A DNA stretch of 26,350 nt from Prevotella sp. UBA2739 (GTDB taxonomy: Bacteria > Bacteroidota > Bacteroidia > Bacteroidales > Bacteroidaceae): NCBI GenBank assembly GCA_002353525.1, contig DEJV01000032.1, forward strand, positions 51,041 through 77,390, in the 5' to 3' direction. The notes under the pieces were generated by a model that was not told the DNA's origin, searched no databases, and worked only from the letters and a program-made list of their open reading frames with translations. The stretch's first letter is position 1. Each line of letters opens with the position of its first letter. The position numbers were made by a program, and so were the translations under genes. Below are positions 13,867 through 23,532 of the stretch, piece by piece.

Positions 13867-16800
13867 ATGAAAAAAGCAAGGTTACTTATCTTGATGTTGA
13901 CATTCCTTTTGTCAGCAACAGCCTACGCCCAGAAACAAACATTCGAGGGCGTGGTCATCGACGACACAGGCGAGCCCGTCATAGGCGCCTCTGTCATAGA
14001 GAAAGGTGTAGCTTCCAATGGCGCCATTACCGATCTTGACGGAAACTTCCGCATCAGCGTGGCTCCAGGTGCTACACTCGTTATTTCGTATATCGGCTAC
14101 GAGAGCCAGGAGGTGAAAGCCGCCCACAACATGCGCATTGTGCTGCACGAAGACTCGAAGATGCTGAACGACGTGGTGGTCATCGGCTACGGTGTTCAGA
14201 AGAAGAGCGTGGTGACGGCCGCCATTGCCAAAGTGAGTGCCGACGACCTGAACGGCAAGACACCTGTCCGCGTGGACAACGCACTGAAGGGACTTGCTGC
14301 CGGTGTGAACGTCACATCGTCGTCTGGTCAGCCGGGCGCATCGCCCCGTGTGCGTGTGCGTGGTACAGGTACCATCAACAACAGCGACCCGCTCTATATT
14401 GTTGACGGCATGCCTATCGAGGGCGGCATCGACTTCCTCAACCCCTCCGACATCGAGTCTATCGAGGTGCTGAAAGACGCTGCCTCGGGAGCCATCTACG
14501 GTGCACGTGCTGCCAATGGCGTAGTGCTGGTAACCACCAAGAAAGGTAAGTTGGGCAAAGCCAGCATCAACTATAACTTCTCGATGGGATGGCAGAATGC
14601 ATGGAAGAAGCGCGACGTGACCAGTGCTACCGACTATGCCATCATGCAGAACGAGCTGCGCGTGAACGGTGGTCAGGCGCCCATCTATGCCGACCCCTAT
14701 AACCTGAAAGACCAGAACGGCAATGCCATCAGCGGTTTTGGCACCGACTGGCAGGATCTGGTGTTCAACGACAATGCTCCCGTGCAGAACCACGAGGTGA
14801 GCATCAGCGGCGCGTCAGAGAAGCTCAACTACTATCTGTCGCTGGGATTCTACGACCAGGAAGGTATCGTGGGCGGTAACTACGGACAGTCGAACTATCA
14901 GCGCCTGTCCATGCGCTCGAACAATATTTATACGGTGTTCGACGAGCAGAAAGAGCGCAACTTCCTGAACAAACTCGACGTGACGGTGAACCTGGCCTAC
15001 ACGCGCATCAAGAGCACGGGCGTCAGCACCAACTCCGAGTTCGGCTCTATTCTGGGTTCAGCCCTCTATCTCTCGCCCATTCTCGCTCCGACCATTACCG
15101 ACAGCTCGCTGGCCGACAGCTACCACAAGACCTACGAGGATGGCATGGGCTATGAGCTGCAGCGCGATGCCGCCGGCAACTACTACACCATTCCCGGTTC
15201 GTTTGGCTCGTACGGCGAGATGAACAACCCGCTGGCCCTGCTCAACCTGAACCCCACCAAGAACTGGTCGCACAAGTTCGTGCCTAAGTTCACCATCGAC
15301 TTGCAGTTGTGGGACAACCTGAAATACCACTTCAACTACTCGGTCGACATGTCGTTCTGGGGCAACAACTATGCCACCCTCTCGAAATACTATCACTCGG
15401 GCAACGCCAAGGGCGAGCACACCATTGCCGGCAGCAGCTGGAACAAAGGCACCAACTGGCAGGTGGAGAACACGCTGACCTACGACAAGCAGTTTGGCAA
15501 GCACTCTATCGGCATCGTGCTCGGACAGAGCGCCATGAAGAACAAGAGCGACTATGTGGGCGCCGAGCGTTGGAACATCATCAACCTGGAGAAACCCTAC
15601 ATGAGCTATACCAACTCGAACGTCATCTACAAGACGCAGGAGATTATCGATCCTGAGAGCGGAACCACCTACTATGTGCTCGACGGCACTCCCTATGCAG
15701 AGTTCAGCGGCTGGGGCGGCCCGAATGTGGAGCACCGTCTGAGCTCACTCTTCGGCCGTATCAGCTACAACTACGACGAGAAGTACATGCTGCAGGCCAC
15801 CATCCGCCGCGACGGCAGCAGCCGCTTCGGTACGAACAACAAATATGGTACGTTCCCCTCGGTGTCGGTAGGTTGGAACATCACCAACGAGCGCTTCATG
15901 GAGAGCACCCGCAACTGGCTGTCGAACCTGAAGTTCCGCGCCAGCTGGGGTAAGAACGGTAACGACAACATCGGTGACTTCCGCTACACCGTGCTCAACG
16001 CCATGGGCAACAACGTGCTCTTCGGCAATCCGGCCGTGAAGCAGATCGGCTCGAAAGCATCGACCACCGCCAACCCCAGCATCAAGTGGGAGGAGAGCGA
16101 GCAGACCGACCTGGGACTCGACTTCGGATTCTTCAACAACGCGCTGACCTTCAGCATCGACTACTACATCAAGAAGACCAACGGCATGCTCATTGAGATG
16201 CCTATCCCCAGCTATGTGGGTGAGAGCAAGCCCATCGGCAACGTGGGTGATATGGAGAACAAAGGTTTCGAAATGGAACTGGGCTACAAGTGGAACATCG
16301 GCGACGCACGCTTTGCCATCAAGGGCAATGCCACCTACACCAAGAACACGCTGAAGAACCTCGGCAACGAGTCGGGATTCATCGATATGGACAGTGTGCA
16401 AGGCTTCACGGGCGGTGCCCTCTCGCGCGGCTCCAACGGCATGCCTTTCCCCTACTACTTCGGATTTAAGACCAACGGCGTGTTCCAGAACATGGCCGAG
16501 GTGAACGCCTACGTGAATGCCGACGGTGGTCTCATCCAGCCCAAGGCACAGCCTGGTGACACCCGTTTTGTCGACGTCAACGGCGACGGACAGATTACCA
16601 GCGACGACCGCACCAAGATTGGTAACGGTACACCTGCATGGAACTTCGGTCTGAACTTCAATGCCGACTGGAAAGGCTTCGACTTCAACATGTTCTTCCA
16701 GGGCGTGGCCGATGCCGACGTGTTCGACGCCACCTACCGCTCGGACGTGACTGCCGGTAACTATCCCACCTGGATGCTGGGACGCTGGACCGGCGAGGGC

Positions 16801-17112
16801 ACCAGCAACAAATATCCCATCCTGCGTGCCGGCGACAACACCAACTGGCAGGTAAGCGACATCTACATCTGCGACGGCAGTTATCTGCGACTGAAGAACA
16901 TCTCGCTGGGCTACACACTGCCACAGCAGCTCACCCGCCAGTTCCGTGTGGAGCGTCTGCGCTTCTTCGTCATGGGCGAGAACCTCATCACCTGGACCAA
17001 GTACTGGGGATTCGATCCCGAAATCTCTTCAGGTGGCACCTCGCTCGGCATTGACAAGGGTATCTATCCGCAGGCACGCACCTATACCATCGGCGTGAAC
17101 CTGACGTTCTAA
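13867..17112 (+). CDS. SusC/RagA-family TonB-dependent outer-membrane transporter
   Basis: A 1081-residue outer-membrane transporter for glycan import. In order: signal peptide MKKARLLILMLTFLLSATAYAQ, a carboxypeptidase-regulatory-like domain (TFEGVVIDDTGEPVIGASV to about residue 95), a TonB box DVVVIGYG (102-109), the plug domain with VRVRGTGTINNSDPLYIVDG and ESIEVLKDAASGAIYGARAANG, then a beta-barrel ending in aromatic F (TIGVNLTF). There is no N-terminal STN domain, so signalling through an anti-sigma factor is unlikely. The start was set at the ATG at 13867, which begins the signal peptide; upstream in-frame codons are leader. It is first in the locus and followed by its SusD partner after 66 bases. 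The cognate glycan is inferred from the downstream enzymes as beta-glucan. Confidence 0.97.
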   Translation: MKKARLLILMLTFLLSATAYAQKQTFEGVVIDDTGEPVIGASVIEKGVASNGAITDLDGNFRISVAPGATLVISYIGYESQEVKAAHNMRIVLHEDSKMLNDVVVIGYGVQKKSVVTAAIAKVSADDLNGKTPVRVDNALKGLAAGVNVTSSSGQPGASPRVRVRGTGTINNSDPLYIVDGMPIEGGIDFLNPSDIESIEVLKDAASGAIYGARAANGVVLVTTKKGKLGKASINYNFSMGWQNAWKKRDVTSATDYAIMQNELRVNGGQAPIYADPYNLKDQNGNAISGFGTDWQDLVFNDNAPVQNHEVSISGASEKLNYYLSLGFYDQEGIVGGNYGQSNYQRLSMRSNNIYTVFDEQKERNFLNKLDVTVNLAYTRIKSTGVSTNSEFGSILGSALYLSPILAPTITDSSLADSYHKTYEDGMGYELQRDAAGNYYTIPGSFGSYGEMNNPLALLNLNPTKNWSHKFVPKFTIDLQLWDNLKYHFNYSVDMSFWGNNYATLSKYYHSGNAKGEHTIAGSSWNKGTNWQVENTLTYDKQFGKHSIGIVLGQSAMKNKSDYVGAERWNIINLEKPYMSYTNSNVIYKTQEIIDPESGTTYYVLDGTPYAEFSGWGGPNVEHRLSSLFGRISYNYDEKYMLQATIRRDGSSRFGTNNKYGTFPSVSVGWNITNERFMESTRNWLSNLKFRASWGKNGNDNIGDFRYTVLNAMGNNVLFGNPAVKQIGSKASTTANPSIKWEESEQTDLGLDFGFFNNALTFSIDYYIKKTNGMLIEMPIPSYVGESKPIGNVGDMENKGFEMELGYKWNIGDARFAIKGNATYTKNTLKNLGNESGFIDMDSVQGFTGGALSRGSNGMPFPYYFGFKTNGVFQNMAEVNAYVNADGGLIQPKAQPGDTRFVDVNGDGQITSDDRTKIGNGTPAWNFGLNFNADWKGFDFNMFFQGVADADVFDATYRSDVTAGNYPTWMLGRWTGEGTSNKYPILRAGDNTNWQVSDIYICDGSYLRLKNISLGYTLPQQLTRQFRVERLRFFVMGENLITWTKYWGFDPEISSGGTSLGIDKGIYPQARTYTIGVNLTF

Positions 17113-17152
17113 TTGATAATTGACAATTGATAATGGATAATTGACAATTGAC
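17113..17152. repeat. AATTGATAATTGACAATTG array between susC- and susD-like genes
   Basis: Degenerate AT-rich repeat (TTGATAATTGACAATTGATAATGG...) of the same family as 230-345, 22001-22026 and 23527-23553. Its units can pair with one another, so the transcript could fold between the two genes. Confidence 0.7.
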
Positions 17153-17178
17153 TTGCAACTAAAAAATATAGCATCAAT

Positions 17179-18708
17179 ATGAAAACAAGAAATATAGCCA
17201 TCAGTCTGCTTGCAGCAGCAGCCATGCTCACTACCAGCTGCGGCGACGACTTTCTGGAGGTAACCAACCCTAACGGCGACTTCCTCGAAGATTACTACAA
17301 GAGCGACGAGCACTTGCAGGAGGCACTCATTGCCGCCTACGACCCTATCCACTGGCCCGACTGGGGACTGGGACAATACAATGCACTCAACATCGACGCC
17401 GAAATCCAGGGCGACAACTTCTGGGTAGGCGGCGAGACCAAGAACGACATGGCCAACTGGCACAAGCTCTTCAACTATGAGGGCGACGAGAACAATACGC
17501 TCAGCTCGCTCTGGACGGTCGACTATTCGGGCATCAAGCGCTGCAACGACCTGCTGCGCTACCTGGGATGGGCCGACGAGAGCGTCAGCGAATCCAACAA
17601 GAAGAGCTACGAGATGCAGGCCCGTGCCATGCGCGTGTTCTATTATAATATGTTGTGGCACTACTTCGGCAACATTCCTTTCTATCTCGAAAACCTCAAC
17701 GCTCCCTACACCGCCCCGCAATACAAGGCCGACGACGTGTATGCCGAGCTCATTCGCGAACTCGAGGAGGTCATCGCCTCCAACGTGCTGCCCATGCGCT
17801 GGGCCAGCACCGATGCCGGTCGCGCCTCGCAGGCCATGTGCTACATGATGTATGCCGAGATGGTGATGTATCAGAACGACAAGGAGCGCTATCCGCAAGC
17901 CCTGAAGTATATGCAGGAGATTATCTCGTCGTCTGACTATGCCCTCAATGCCAACTACGCCAACATCTGGGAGGAGAGCGGCGAGTGGACCCGCGAGAGC
18001 ATCTGGGAAATCAACTACGAGGACGGCGGCAACGAGCGCGGTTGGAGCAGTCCGCTGGCCATCGGCGGTACGGTCATGCCTACCCTCATCTCGCCCAACA
18101 ACTACAAGGGTGCTGATGCCTGGGGCGACGGCTGGGGATTCCTGCCCGTGCGACTCGAAGCCTACAATAAGTTCGAAGCCAACGACCTGCGCCGCGACGC
18201 CACCATCTGGGATCTGCGCCATCTGACAGGCCTGCCCGAAGACCAGTCCTATCATGCCCGCTACCAGAACACCTTCCTCTGGCTCAACAAGTATCGTCCG
18301 CGTCCGGAGAACAATGCCGACGCCACCTTCGACAACAACCTGAACTACAACAACAACTACCGTTACTATCGCTATGCAGAGGCGCTGCTCAATGCCGCCG
18401 AACTGCTGCTCGAGACCGGTGGAAGTGCCAGCACAGCTGCCGACTATGTAAACCAGGTGCGCAAGCGTGCCGGCATCAGCACCCTGTCGAGTGTGACGAA
18501 AGACGATATCATCAACGAGCGCGACCTCGAGTTCATGGGCGAAGGCAAACGCTACTGGGACCTCGTGCGCACTGGCAAGGCAGCCACGGTGCTGGTTCCC
18601 GACAACTATGGCTATCGTACCAACAAGTGGACTGAGAGCAAAAAGTATATTCCCATCGCACAAGGTGAGCTCGACTCCGATCCCGCTCTCGTGCAGAATG
18701 AATATTAG
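17179..18708 (+). CDS. SusD/RagB-family glycan-binding lipoprotein
   Basis: A 509-residue surface lipoprotein that caps the SusC transporter and delivers oligosaccharide. A lipoprotein signal ends in LTTSC (C21), followed by GDDFLEV, typical of SusD proteins. The N-terminal half is rich in helix and contains the tetratricopeptide-like motifs seen in the family (for example MQARAMRVFYYNMLWHYFG). The C-terminal RagB/SusD part shows YRYAEALLNAAELLLE, VRKRAGI, INERDLEFMGEGKRYWDLVRTG and the final IPIAQGELDSDPALVQN. Length is normal. It follows the SusC gene by 66 bases and is most likely co-transcribed. Aromatic residues for glucan stacking (several W) are abundant, but specific binding residues cannot be assigned. 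Confidence 0.97.
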   Translation: MKTRNIAISLLAAAAMLTTSCGDDFLEVTNPNGDFLEDYYKSDEHLQEALIAAYDPIHWPDWGLGQYNALNIDAEIQGDNFWVGGETKNDMANWHKLFNYEGDENNTLSSLWTVDYSGIKRCNDLLRYLGWADESVSESNKKSYEMQARAMRVFYYNMLWHYFGNIPFYLENLNAPYTAPQYKADDVYAELIRELEEVIASNVLPMRWASTDAGRASQAMCYMMYAEMVMYQNDKERYPQALKYMQEIISSSDYALNANYANIWEESGEWTRESIWEINYEDGGNERGWSSPLAIGGTVMPTLISPNNYKGADAWGDGWGFLPVRLEAYNKFEANDLRRDATIWDLRHLTGLPEDQSYHARYQNTFLWLNKYRPRPENNADATFDNNLNYNNNYRYYRYAEALLNAAELLLETGGSASTAADYVNQVRKRAGISTLSSVTKDDIINERDLEFMGEGKRYWDLVRTGKAATVLVPDNYGYRTNKWTESKKYIPIAQGELDSDPALVQNEY

Positions 18709-18716
18709 TTCTTTGG

Positions 18717-18756
18717 GAGTTGACGAGTTGACGAGTAGACGAGTAGACGAGTTGAT
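18717..18756. repeat. 8-bp x 5 GAGTTGAC/GAGTAGAC array
   Basis: Five units of 8 bp (GAGTTGAC twice, GAGTAGAC twice, GAGTTGAT) start nine bases after the SusD stop codon. No other copy of this family was seen in the window. Confidence 0.85.
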
Positions 18757-18788
18757 AAATGAGTATAAAATTTGGAGCATTAGCATAT

Positions 18789-18908
18789 GCATATCTCTTG
18801 CTTCTTGCTTCTTACTCTCTTGCTTCTTAAAAGCTTCTTGCTTCTAAAAAGCACATCTCTCACCTCTCTCCCCTCACCTCTCACCTCTAAAAAGCACCTC
18901 TCACCTCT
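18789..18908. repeat. Composite pyrimidine leader, copy A
   Basis: A 39-base TTGCTTC-type block (18789-18827) is identical to 22172-22210. It is followed by an ACATCTCTCACCTCTC... block (18853-18893) that matches 22240-22280 and 23776-23816 with one change each, then one extra CACCTCT stretch. The plus strand is nearly all C and T. It precedes the surface glycan-binding gene, whose ATG follows an A-rich stretch. Confidence 0.85.
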
Positions 18909-18940
18909 AAACACATCTTCAAAACAACAAAAATACAGTT

Positions 18941-20845
18941 ATGACGACAATGATTAAAAACATAATCAACGCAGGCTTCCTCTGCTGTGGCATCGCAGCA
19001 ATGATCACCGCCTGCTCGCCCGACAAGTTCGACGGAGCCGACCAGAACGAGCTGGCTACGGTCGAAGGAGTCAACATCACGGTGGACGTCGACCAGACCA
19101 CCAACACCGTGACGGCCAGTGCGCCCGACATGACGGGTGCCTACCACGTATGGAATCTGCCTGCCAGCGCTGCTGCAGGCACCGACGCTATCGACACTTG
19201 GTCGACGCTGAAGACCGTGAAGCGTGTCTACGCACAGTCTGGCGACAAGCGCATCATCTATCGCATCGGCAACCGCAACGGTTTCAGCCAGGGCAGCGTA
19301 GAGAAGACCATCCACATTGACAATGCCCTGCTCAACCTGGCCGGTGTGGGCAGCGCCCTTGCCTCTGAGGACGGCAAGAAATGGGGTGTGGCCTACGAGA
19401 TTGAGGCTCACCTGGGCTATGGCGGCAAAGGTGGCGACGGCTCTGCCACATGGACAGCCGGCACGGGCAAGGTCGACGGACTGGTGTGCTACGACGACTT
19501 CGTGACCTTCTATGCGGGCAGCCAGAGCGGCAACTTCCTCTACAACGGTACGGCCGACTACGACCCGGGTGCCGACAACCGCCTGCAGATTGGCGGCTTC
19601 GGAGCCGACAACAACCGGAAGCAGGCTGCCGTAGAGGGTACCGCCTACAAGCTGCAGACTATCGGCGACAACCTTTACCTCATCTTCGCCCCCGGCATGC
19701 CGCTGCCGTTCGTTCCCTCTGAGGCGTTCTTGCAGAACCCCAAGTGGAGAATCGACTACTATGCAAAGGATGAAATCGATCTCGTGGCCGACGACGGCAA
19801 CAATGCCTACCGTCTAGTGCTCGCACCTTATGGCGGCGCCGAGGAGCTGGGCTTCACCGGATTCACTGCCGGCGAGAACCTGCTGGCCAACTGGCAGCCT
19901 GAGATGAGCTACTGGTTTGCTGATGGCGGATGGGCCCAGATTGCCGATCCCGTACACAGCGGCGACATCCAGAGTGGCTTCAACTTCACCATGAACGGTG
20001 CCGGCGGTTCACAGTGGCAGGCCCAGGTACACTTCAACAAGGGTACGAACTTTGCCAAACTGAGTGCCGGCAAGACCTACGACTTCTCTATCGTCATTGA
20101 GTCTTCGGCCGACAACGTGAAGGCCACCGTGAAACCACAGAAGGACGGCGACGACGGTGTGTTCTTCTCCGAGGCTCAGTTCCCGCTGCACAAGGGCGTG
20201 AATGTCATTGCCCTGAGCGATGTGCCCGGATTCGACGGCGACTTCAAGATTGCCACCGACTTTGCCGGTGCGCCCGAGGGTACCGAATTCGTCATCCGCA
20301 ACGTGTTCCTCAGCGAGCACAACGACGCCAACGTCGTTCCGTTCGACTACAACGCTGCCAACAACGCCTGGAAGGCCGTCGATGCTGCTCAGGCATTCTC
20401 CATGTCGTTCTGGTGGGCCGACGGCGGCTGGTCGCAGATTGCCAATCCGCAGTTCACCGTCGACAGCAAGTCGAATGGCGCCAAGCTCTACACCATCGTC
20501 GCTTCCGACGGCGTGGGCACCAGCGAATGGCAGGCTCAGAATGCCTTCAACACCAACAATCTCTCGGTTGCCGCTACCGACCTGGTCGACTTCTCTTGCA
20601 TCGCCGTATGTAATGAGAACACGCGTGCCACCATCAAGCTCTGCCAGACCAACGACGACGACAACACGCTCATCTACAAGAACGACATCCAACTGAAAGC
20701 GGGCGTGCCTCAGGTGCTGAAGTTCACCGACTGCAAGCTGTCGAAGGGCGCCGACGCTCCTGCCGTGAAACTGATATTCGACTTAGGTGGTATACCCGCC
20801 GGAGCTGAGTTTACTGTTACCGACATCACACTCATCAAGAAATGA
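18941..20845 (+). CDS. Surface glycan-binding lipoprotein with duplicated binding modules
   Basis: A 634-residue lipoprotein; the signal ends ITAC (C25), followed by SPDKFDG. Residues 40-130 form an Ig/PKD-like domain (VNITVDVDQTTNTVTASAPD). Residues 131-310 form a beta-rich middle part. Residues 311-460 and 474-634 are two copies of a carbohydrate-binding-like module: YWFADGGWAQIADP and FWWADGGWSQIANP, then SQWQAQVHFNKGTN and SEWQAQNAFNTNN. The aromatic pair near the start of each is a likely sugar platform. The layout and position suit an SGBP-B (SusE/F-like) protein that helps hold glucan at the surface; there is no catalytic motif. The second in-frame ATG at 18950 is an alternative start and leaves the signal peptide intact. 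It overlaps the GH16 gene by four bases (ATGA). Confidence 0.88.
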   Translation: MTTMIKNIINAGFLCCGIAAMITACSPDKFDGADQNELATVEGVNITVDVDQTTNTVTASAPDMTGAYHVWNLPASAAAGTDAIDTWSTLKTVKRVYAQSGDKRIIYRIGNRNGFSQGSVEKTIHIDNALLNLAGVGSALASEDGKKWGVAYEIEAHLGYGGKGGDGSATWTAGTGKVDGLVCYDDFVTFYAGSQSGNFLYNGTADYDPGADNRLQIGGFGADNNRKQAAVEGTAYKLQTIGDNLYLIFAPGMPLPFVPSEAFLQNPKWRIDYYAKDEIDLVADDGNNAYRLVLAPYGGAEELGFTGFTAGENLLANWQPEMSYWFADGGWAQIADPVHSGDIQSGFNFTMNGAGGSQWQAQVHFNKGTNFAKLSAGKTYDFSIVIESSADNVKATVKPQKDGDDGVFFSEAQFPLHKGVNVIALSDVPGFDGDFKIATDFAGAPEGTEFVIRNVFLSEHNDANVVPFDYNAANNAWKAVDAAQAFSMSFWWADGGWSQIANPQFTVDSKSNGAKLYTIVASDGVGTSEWQAQNAFNTNNLSVAATDLVDFSCIAVCNENTRATIKLCQTNDDDNTLIYKNDIQLKAGVPQVLKFTDCKLSKGADAPAVKLIFDLGGIPAGAEFTVTDITLIKK

Positions 20846-21963
20846 GACGATTCATGCTTCATACCTTCCTCCTCTCTCTCGCCGCAGCCCTGACGGGCTG
20901 CGGTGGGAGCGACGACGACCCACAGACCACCACCGCTGCCATCACGGTGTCGCAGACCACCATCACGGCACCTGCCGAGGGCGGCACCTACAATGTCAGC
21001 GTCACCACCACCGGCAAGGAGTGGGGAGCCATTGCTGACGGCAGCTTCTTCACCGTCGCCACGCAGTATGCCGGCAGCCAGGCCGGAACGCTGGCCATTA
21101 CCGTTGCGCCCAACCCGCGCACCGAGGCTCGCTCGGGCTCTGTCACCGTCATGTCGGGGGCTGCCCGCCAGACCATCACCGTCAACCAGGCGGCCGCCGA
21201 GGCTCCTGCCTACTATGCTCCCGAGGGCTACACGCTGGTATGGAACGACGAGTTCGACAGCGGTACCGAACTGAACGCCACCGACTGGACCCACGAGGTG
21301 CAGTCGAAAGGCTGGGTGAACAACGAACTGCAGAACTATGTCAACCACCGTTCGCCCGGAGGCGGTCTGGTCACCGAGATTAACAACGGCCGTCTGCAGA
21401 TCCACTGCTTCAAAGAGGGCAACAACATCTACTCCGGACGTGTCTACGCCCACGTCAACCAGGGCTGGCAGTACGGCTACTTCGAGGCCAGCATCAAACT
21501 GCCGAAGGGCAAGGGCACATGGCCTGCCTTCTGGATGATGCCCGTAGGCAACGACTGGAGCACCAACCCGTGGCCCATGTGCGGCGAGATTGACATCATG
21601 GAAGAGGTGGGCGTCGTGCCCAACGAGGTGTCGTCATCCATCCACACCCAGGACTACAACCACACCAAGAACACGCAGAAGACCCATGCCATGACCATTG
21701 CCAATGCCGAGGGCGGCTTCCACACCTATGCCCTGCTCTGGACGGCCGACGAGATTACCACCTATGTCGACGGTCAGGTGCAGCTCAACGTGAAGAAGTC
21801 GGTGCTGGGTACCGGTCATAACCAATGGCCCTTCCACTATGCCTTCTACCCCATCTTCAACCTCGCATGGGGTGGCGACTGGGGCGGCATGCAGGGTGTC
21901 GACGAGTCCGCTCTCCCCGTAACCATGGAGATCGACTACATCCGCGTGTTCCAAAGGAAGTAA
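20842..21963 (+). CDS. BACON-GH16 lipoprotein, endo-beta-glucanase (laminarinase type)
   Basis: A 373-residue surface or periplasmic lipoprotein. The lipobox LTGC (C20) is followed by GGSDDD, a Bacteroidetes surface-export-like acidic tail. Residues 33-116 are a BACON domain (ITVSQTTITAPAEGGTYNVSV to ARQTITVNQAA). Residues 127-373 are a GH16 jelly-roll catalytic domain: TLVWNDEFDS at its start, GYFEASIKLP, FWMMPV, and the active site GEIDIMEEVG with nucleophile E249, helper D251 and acid/base E254. The intact ExDxxE arrangement with a central methionine is typical of GH16 laminarinases and beta-1,3-1,4-glucanases. Its ATG overlaps the preceding stop codon, implying translational coupling. Predicted role: first cut of beta-1,3- or mixed-linkage glucan at the cell surface. 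Confidence 0.95.
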   Translation: MRRFMLHTFLLSLAAALTGCGGSDDDPQTTTAAITVSQTTITAPAEGGTYNVSVTTTGKEWGAIADGSFFTVATQYAGSQAGTLAITVAPNPRTEARSGSVTVMSGAARQTITVNQAAAEAPAYYAPEGYTLVWNDEFDSGTELNATDWTHEVQSKGWVNNELQNYVNHRSPGGGLVTEINNGRLQIHCFKEGNNIYSGRVYAHVNQGWQYGYFEASIKLPKGKGTWPAFWMMPVGNDWSTNPWPMCGEIDIMEEVGVVPNEVSSSIHTQDYNHTKNTQKTHAMTIANAEGGFHTYALLWTADEITTYVDGQVQLNVKKSVLGTGHNQWPFHYAFYPIFNLAWGGDWGGMQGVDESALPVTMEIDYIRVFQRK

Positions 21964-22287
21964 AAAAGAAGCCCCCACCAACTCCCCCTTCGACAATTGA
22001 TAATTGATAATGGACAATTGATAATGGAAGCCCCCACCTGCTCCCCCGAAGGGGGGAGAGAAGTGGCGCCAAACGGGAATCTCGCCCACAGCGCCCCAAA
22101 GATTGAGAATTGAAGATTGAGAATGGAGAATTGAAGATTGAGAATTGAGAATGGAGAATGGGGAAGCCAAAGCATATCTCTTGCTTCTTGCTTCTTACTC
22201 TCTTGCTTCTAAACACCTCCTCTCTTGCTTCTAAAAATCACATCTCTCACCTCTCTCCCCTCACCTCTTACCTCTAAAAAAACACCA
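21964..22287. repeat. Composite repeat spacer and leader, copy B, before the GH5 gene
   Basis: No gene in 324 bases. In order: AGCCCCCACCAACTCCCCC (about 21969-21987), AATTGATAATTGATAATGG array (22001-22026), AAGCCCCCACCTGCTCCCCC with hairpin CTCCCCC-GAAG-GGGGGAG (22041-22058), a conserved block AGTGGCGCCAAACGGGAATC, a GAGAATTGAAGATT array (22103-22160), the TTGCTTC block (22172-22210) and the CACCTCT block (22240-22280). The last part is the same leader as at 18789-18893. From 22028 on it is homologous to the spacer before the GH3 gene. Confidence 0.85.
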
Positions 22288-23532
22288 ATGAAAAGGCAGA
22301 TCATCATCATAGCAGCCGCGTTGCTGACCCTGTGCAGCATACACGCAGAAGCCCGACGGTCACGATTCGTCACCGTGCAGGGCACCAACCTCATACAACC
22401 CAACGGCGAGAAACTCCTCATCGTGGGCACTAACCTGGGCAACTGGCTCAACCCCGAGGGCTATATGTTCGGATTCGGCCGCACCAACTCCGCATGGATG
22501 ATCGACCTGATGTTCCGCGAGATGGTGGGTCCCGACGCCACAGCCGATTTCTGGCGACAGTTCAAAGACAACTACATCACGCGCAGCGACATCGACTTCA
22601 TTGCCCGCACAGGAGCCAATACCATTCGGCTGCCCTTCAACTACAAGCTGTTCACCGATGAGGACTATATGGGGCTGACGGGCAACCACGACGGGTTCAA
22701 GCGCATCGACGATGTGGTGAGCTGGTGCCGCGCCAACGGCCTCTACCTCATCCTCGACATGCACGACTGCCCGGGCAGTCAGACGGGCGACAACATCGAC
22801 GACGGCTACGGTTATCCGTGGCTCTTCGAGAGCGAGCGCAGCCAACAGCTGTTCTGCGACATCTGGCAACGCATTGCCCAACGCTACCGCAACGAGCCCG
22901 TCATCCTCGGCTACGAGCTGATGAACGAGCCCATCGCCCACTTCTTCCCTAACAAGGAGGACCTGAACTCGAAGCTGGAGCCTCTCTACAAGCGGGCGGT
23001 CAAGGCCATCCGCGCGGTCGACAAAAACCACATCATCCTGCTGGGAGGCGCCCGCTGGAACAGCGACTTCTATATGTTCACTGACTGGCAGTTCGACAAC
23101 AACATCATGTACACCTGCCACCGCTATGGCGGACCGGCCACCAAGGAAGCCATCAAAGACTATATCGACTTCCGCGACAAGACCGGACTGCCTATGTATA
23201 TGGGCGAGATTGGCCATAACACCGACCAATGGCAGGCCGACTTCGTACGGGTGTTGCGCGACAACAACATCGGCTACACCTTCTGGCCCTACAAGAAGCT
23301 CGACGGCTCGTGCATGATGGGCATCCAGCGCCCTGCCGAGTGGGACAGCATCGTGGTGAAATACGCCGAGACGGACCGCAGCACCTACAAGGACTTCCGC
23401 GAAAAGCGTCCCGACCAGCAGAAAGCCCTTCAGCTGATGCGCCAGTTCCTCGACAACTGCCGCTACGAGAATTGTAAGCCCCAAAGCAACTATATCCAGT
23501 CTATGGGATTGAGAGCCCCCCTTAAGAATTGA
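22288..23532 (+). CDS. GH5 family glycoside hydrolase
   Basis: A 414-residue exported (beta/alpha)8 glycosidase. The signal peptide is MKRQIIIIAAALLTLCSIHAEA. The fold is marked by LLIVGTNLGNWLNPEGYMF, GANTIRLPFNY, LYLILDMHDCPG, the acid/base in ELMNEP (E214), NIMYTCHRY and the nucleophile in MGEIGH (E307), then YTFWPYK. All canonical GH5 active-site residues are therefore present. The NLGNWLNPEG opening recalls exo-beta-1,3-glucanase-like GH5 members, but the subfamily is not certain. There is no lipobox, so it is probably periplasmic. I chose the ATG at 22288 because it begins the signal peptide; upstream codons belong to the pyrimidine repeat. The last few residues (RAPLKN) run into the AT-rich repeat downstream. 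Role in context: trimming imported beta-glucan oligosaccharides. Confidence 0.93.
   Translation: MKRQIIIIAAALLTLCSIHAEARRSRFVTVQGTNLIQPNGEKLLIVGTNLGNWLNPEGYMFGFGRTNSAWMIDLMFREMVGPDATADFWRQFKDNYITRSDIDFIARTGANTIRLPFNYKLFTDEDYMGLTGNHDGFKRIDDVVSWCRANGLYLILDMHDCPGSQTGDNIDDGYGYPWLFESERSQQLFCDIWQRIAQRYRNEPVILGYELMNEPIAHFFPNKEDLNSKLEPLYKRAVKAIRAVDKNHIILLGGARWNSDFYMFTDWQFDNNIMYTCHRYGGPATKEAIKDYIDFRDKTGLPMYMGEIGHNTDQWQADFVRVLRDNNIGYTFWPYKKLDGSCMMGIQRPAEWDSIVVKYAETDRSTYKDFREKRPDQQKALQLMRQFLDNCRYENCKPQSNYIQSMGLRAPLKN

Noticed and set aside
17029..18792. 587-codon open frame on the minus strand opposite the SusD gene
   Set aside because: Shadow frame: the translation is low-complexity Val/Gly/His-rich, and SusD motifs on the plus strand are unmistakable.
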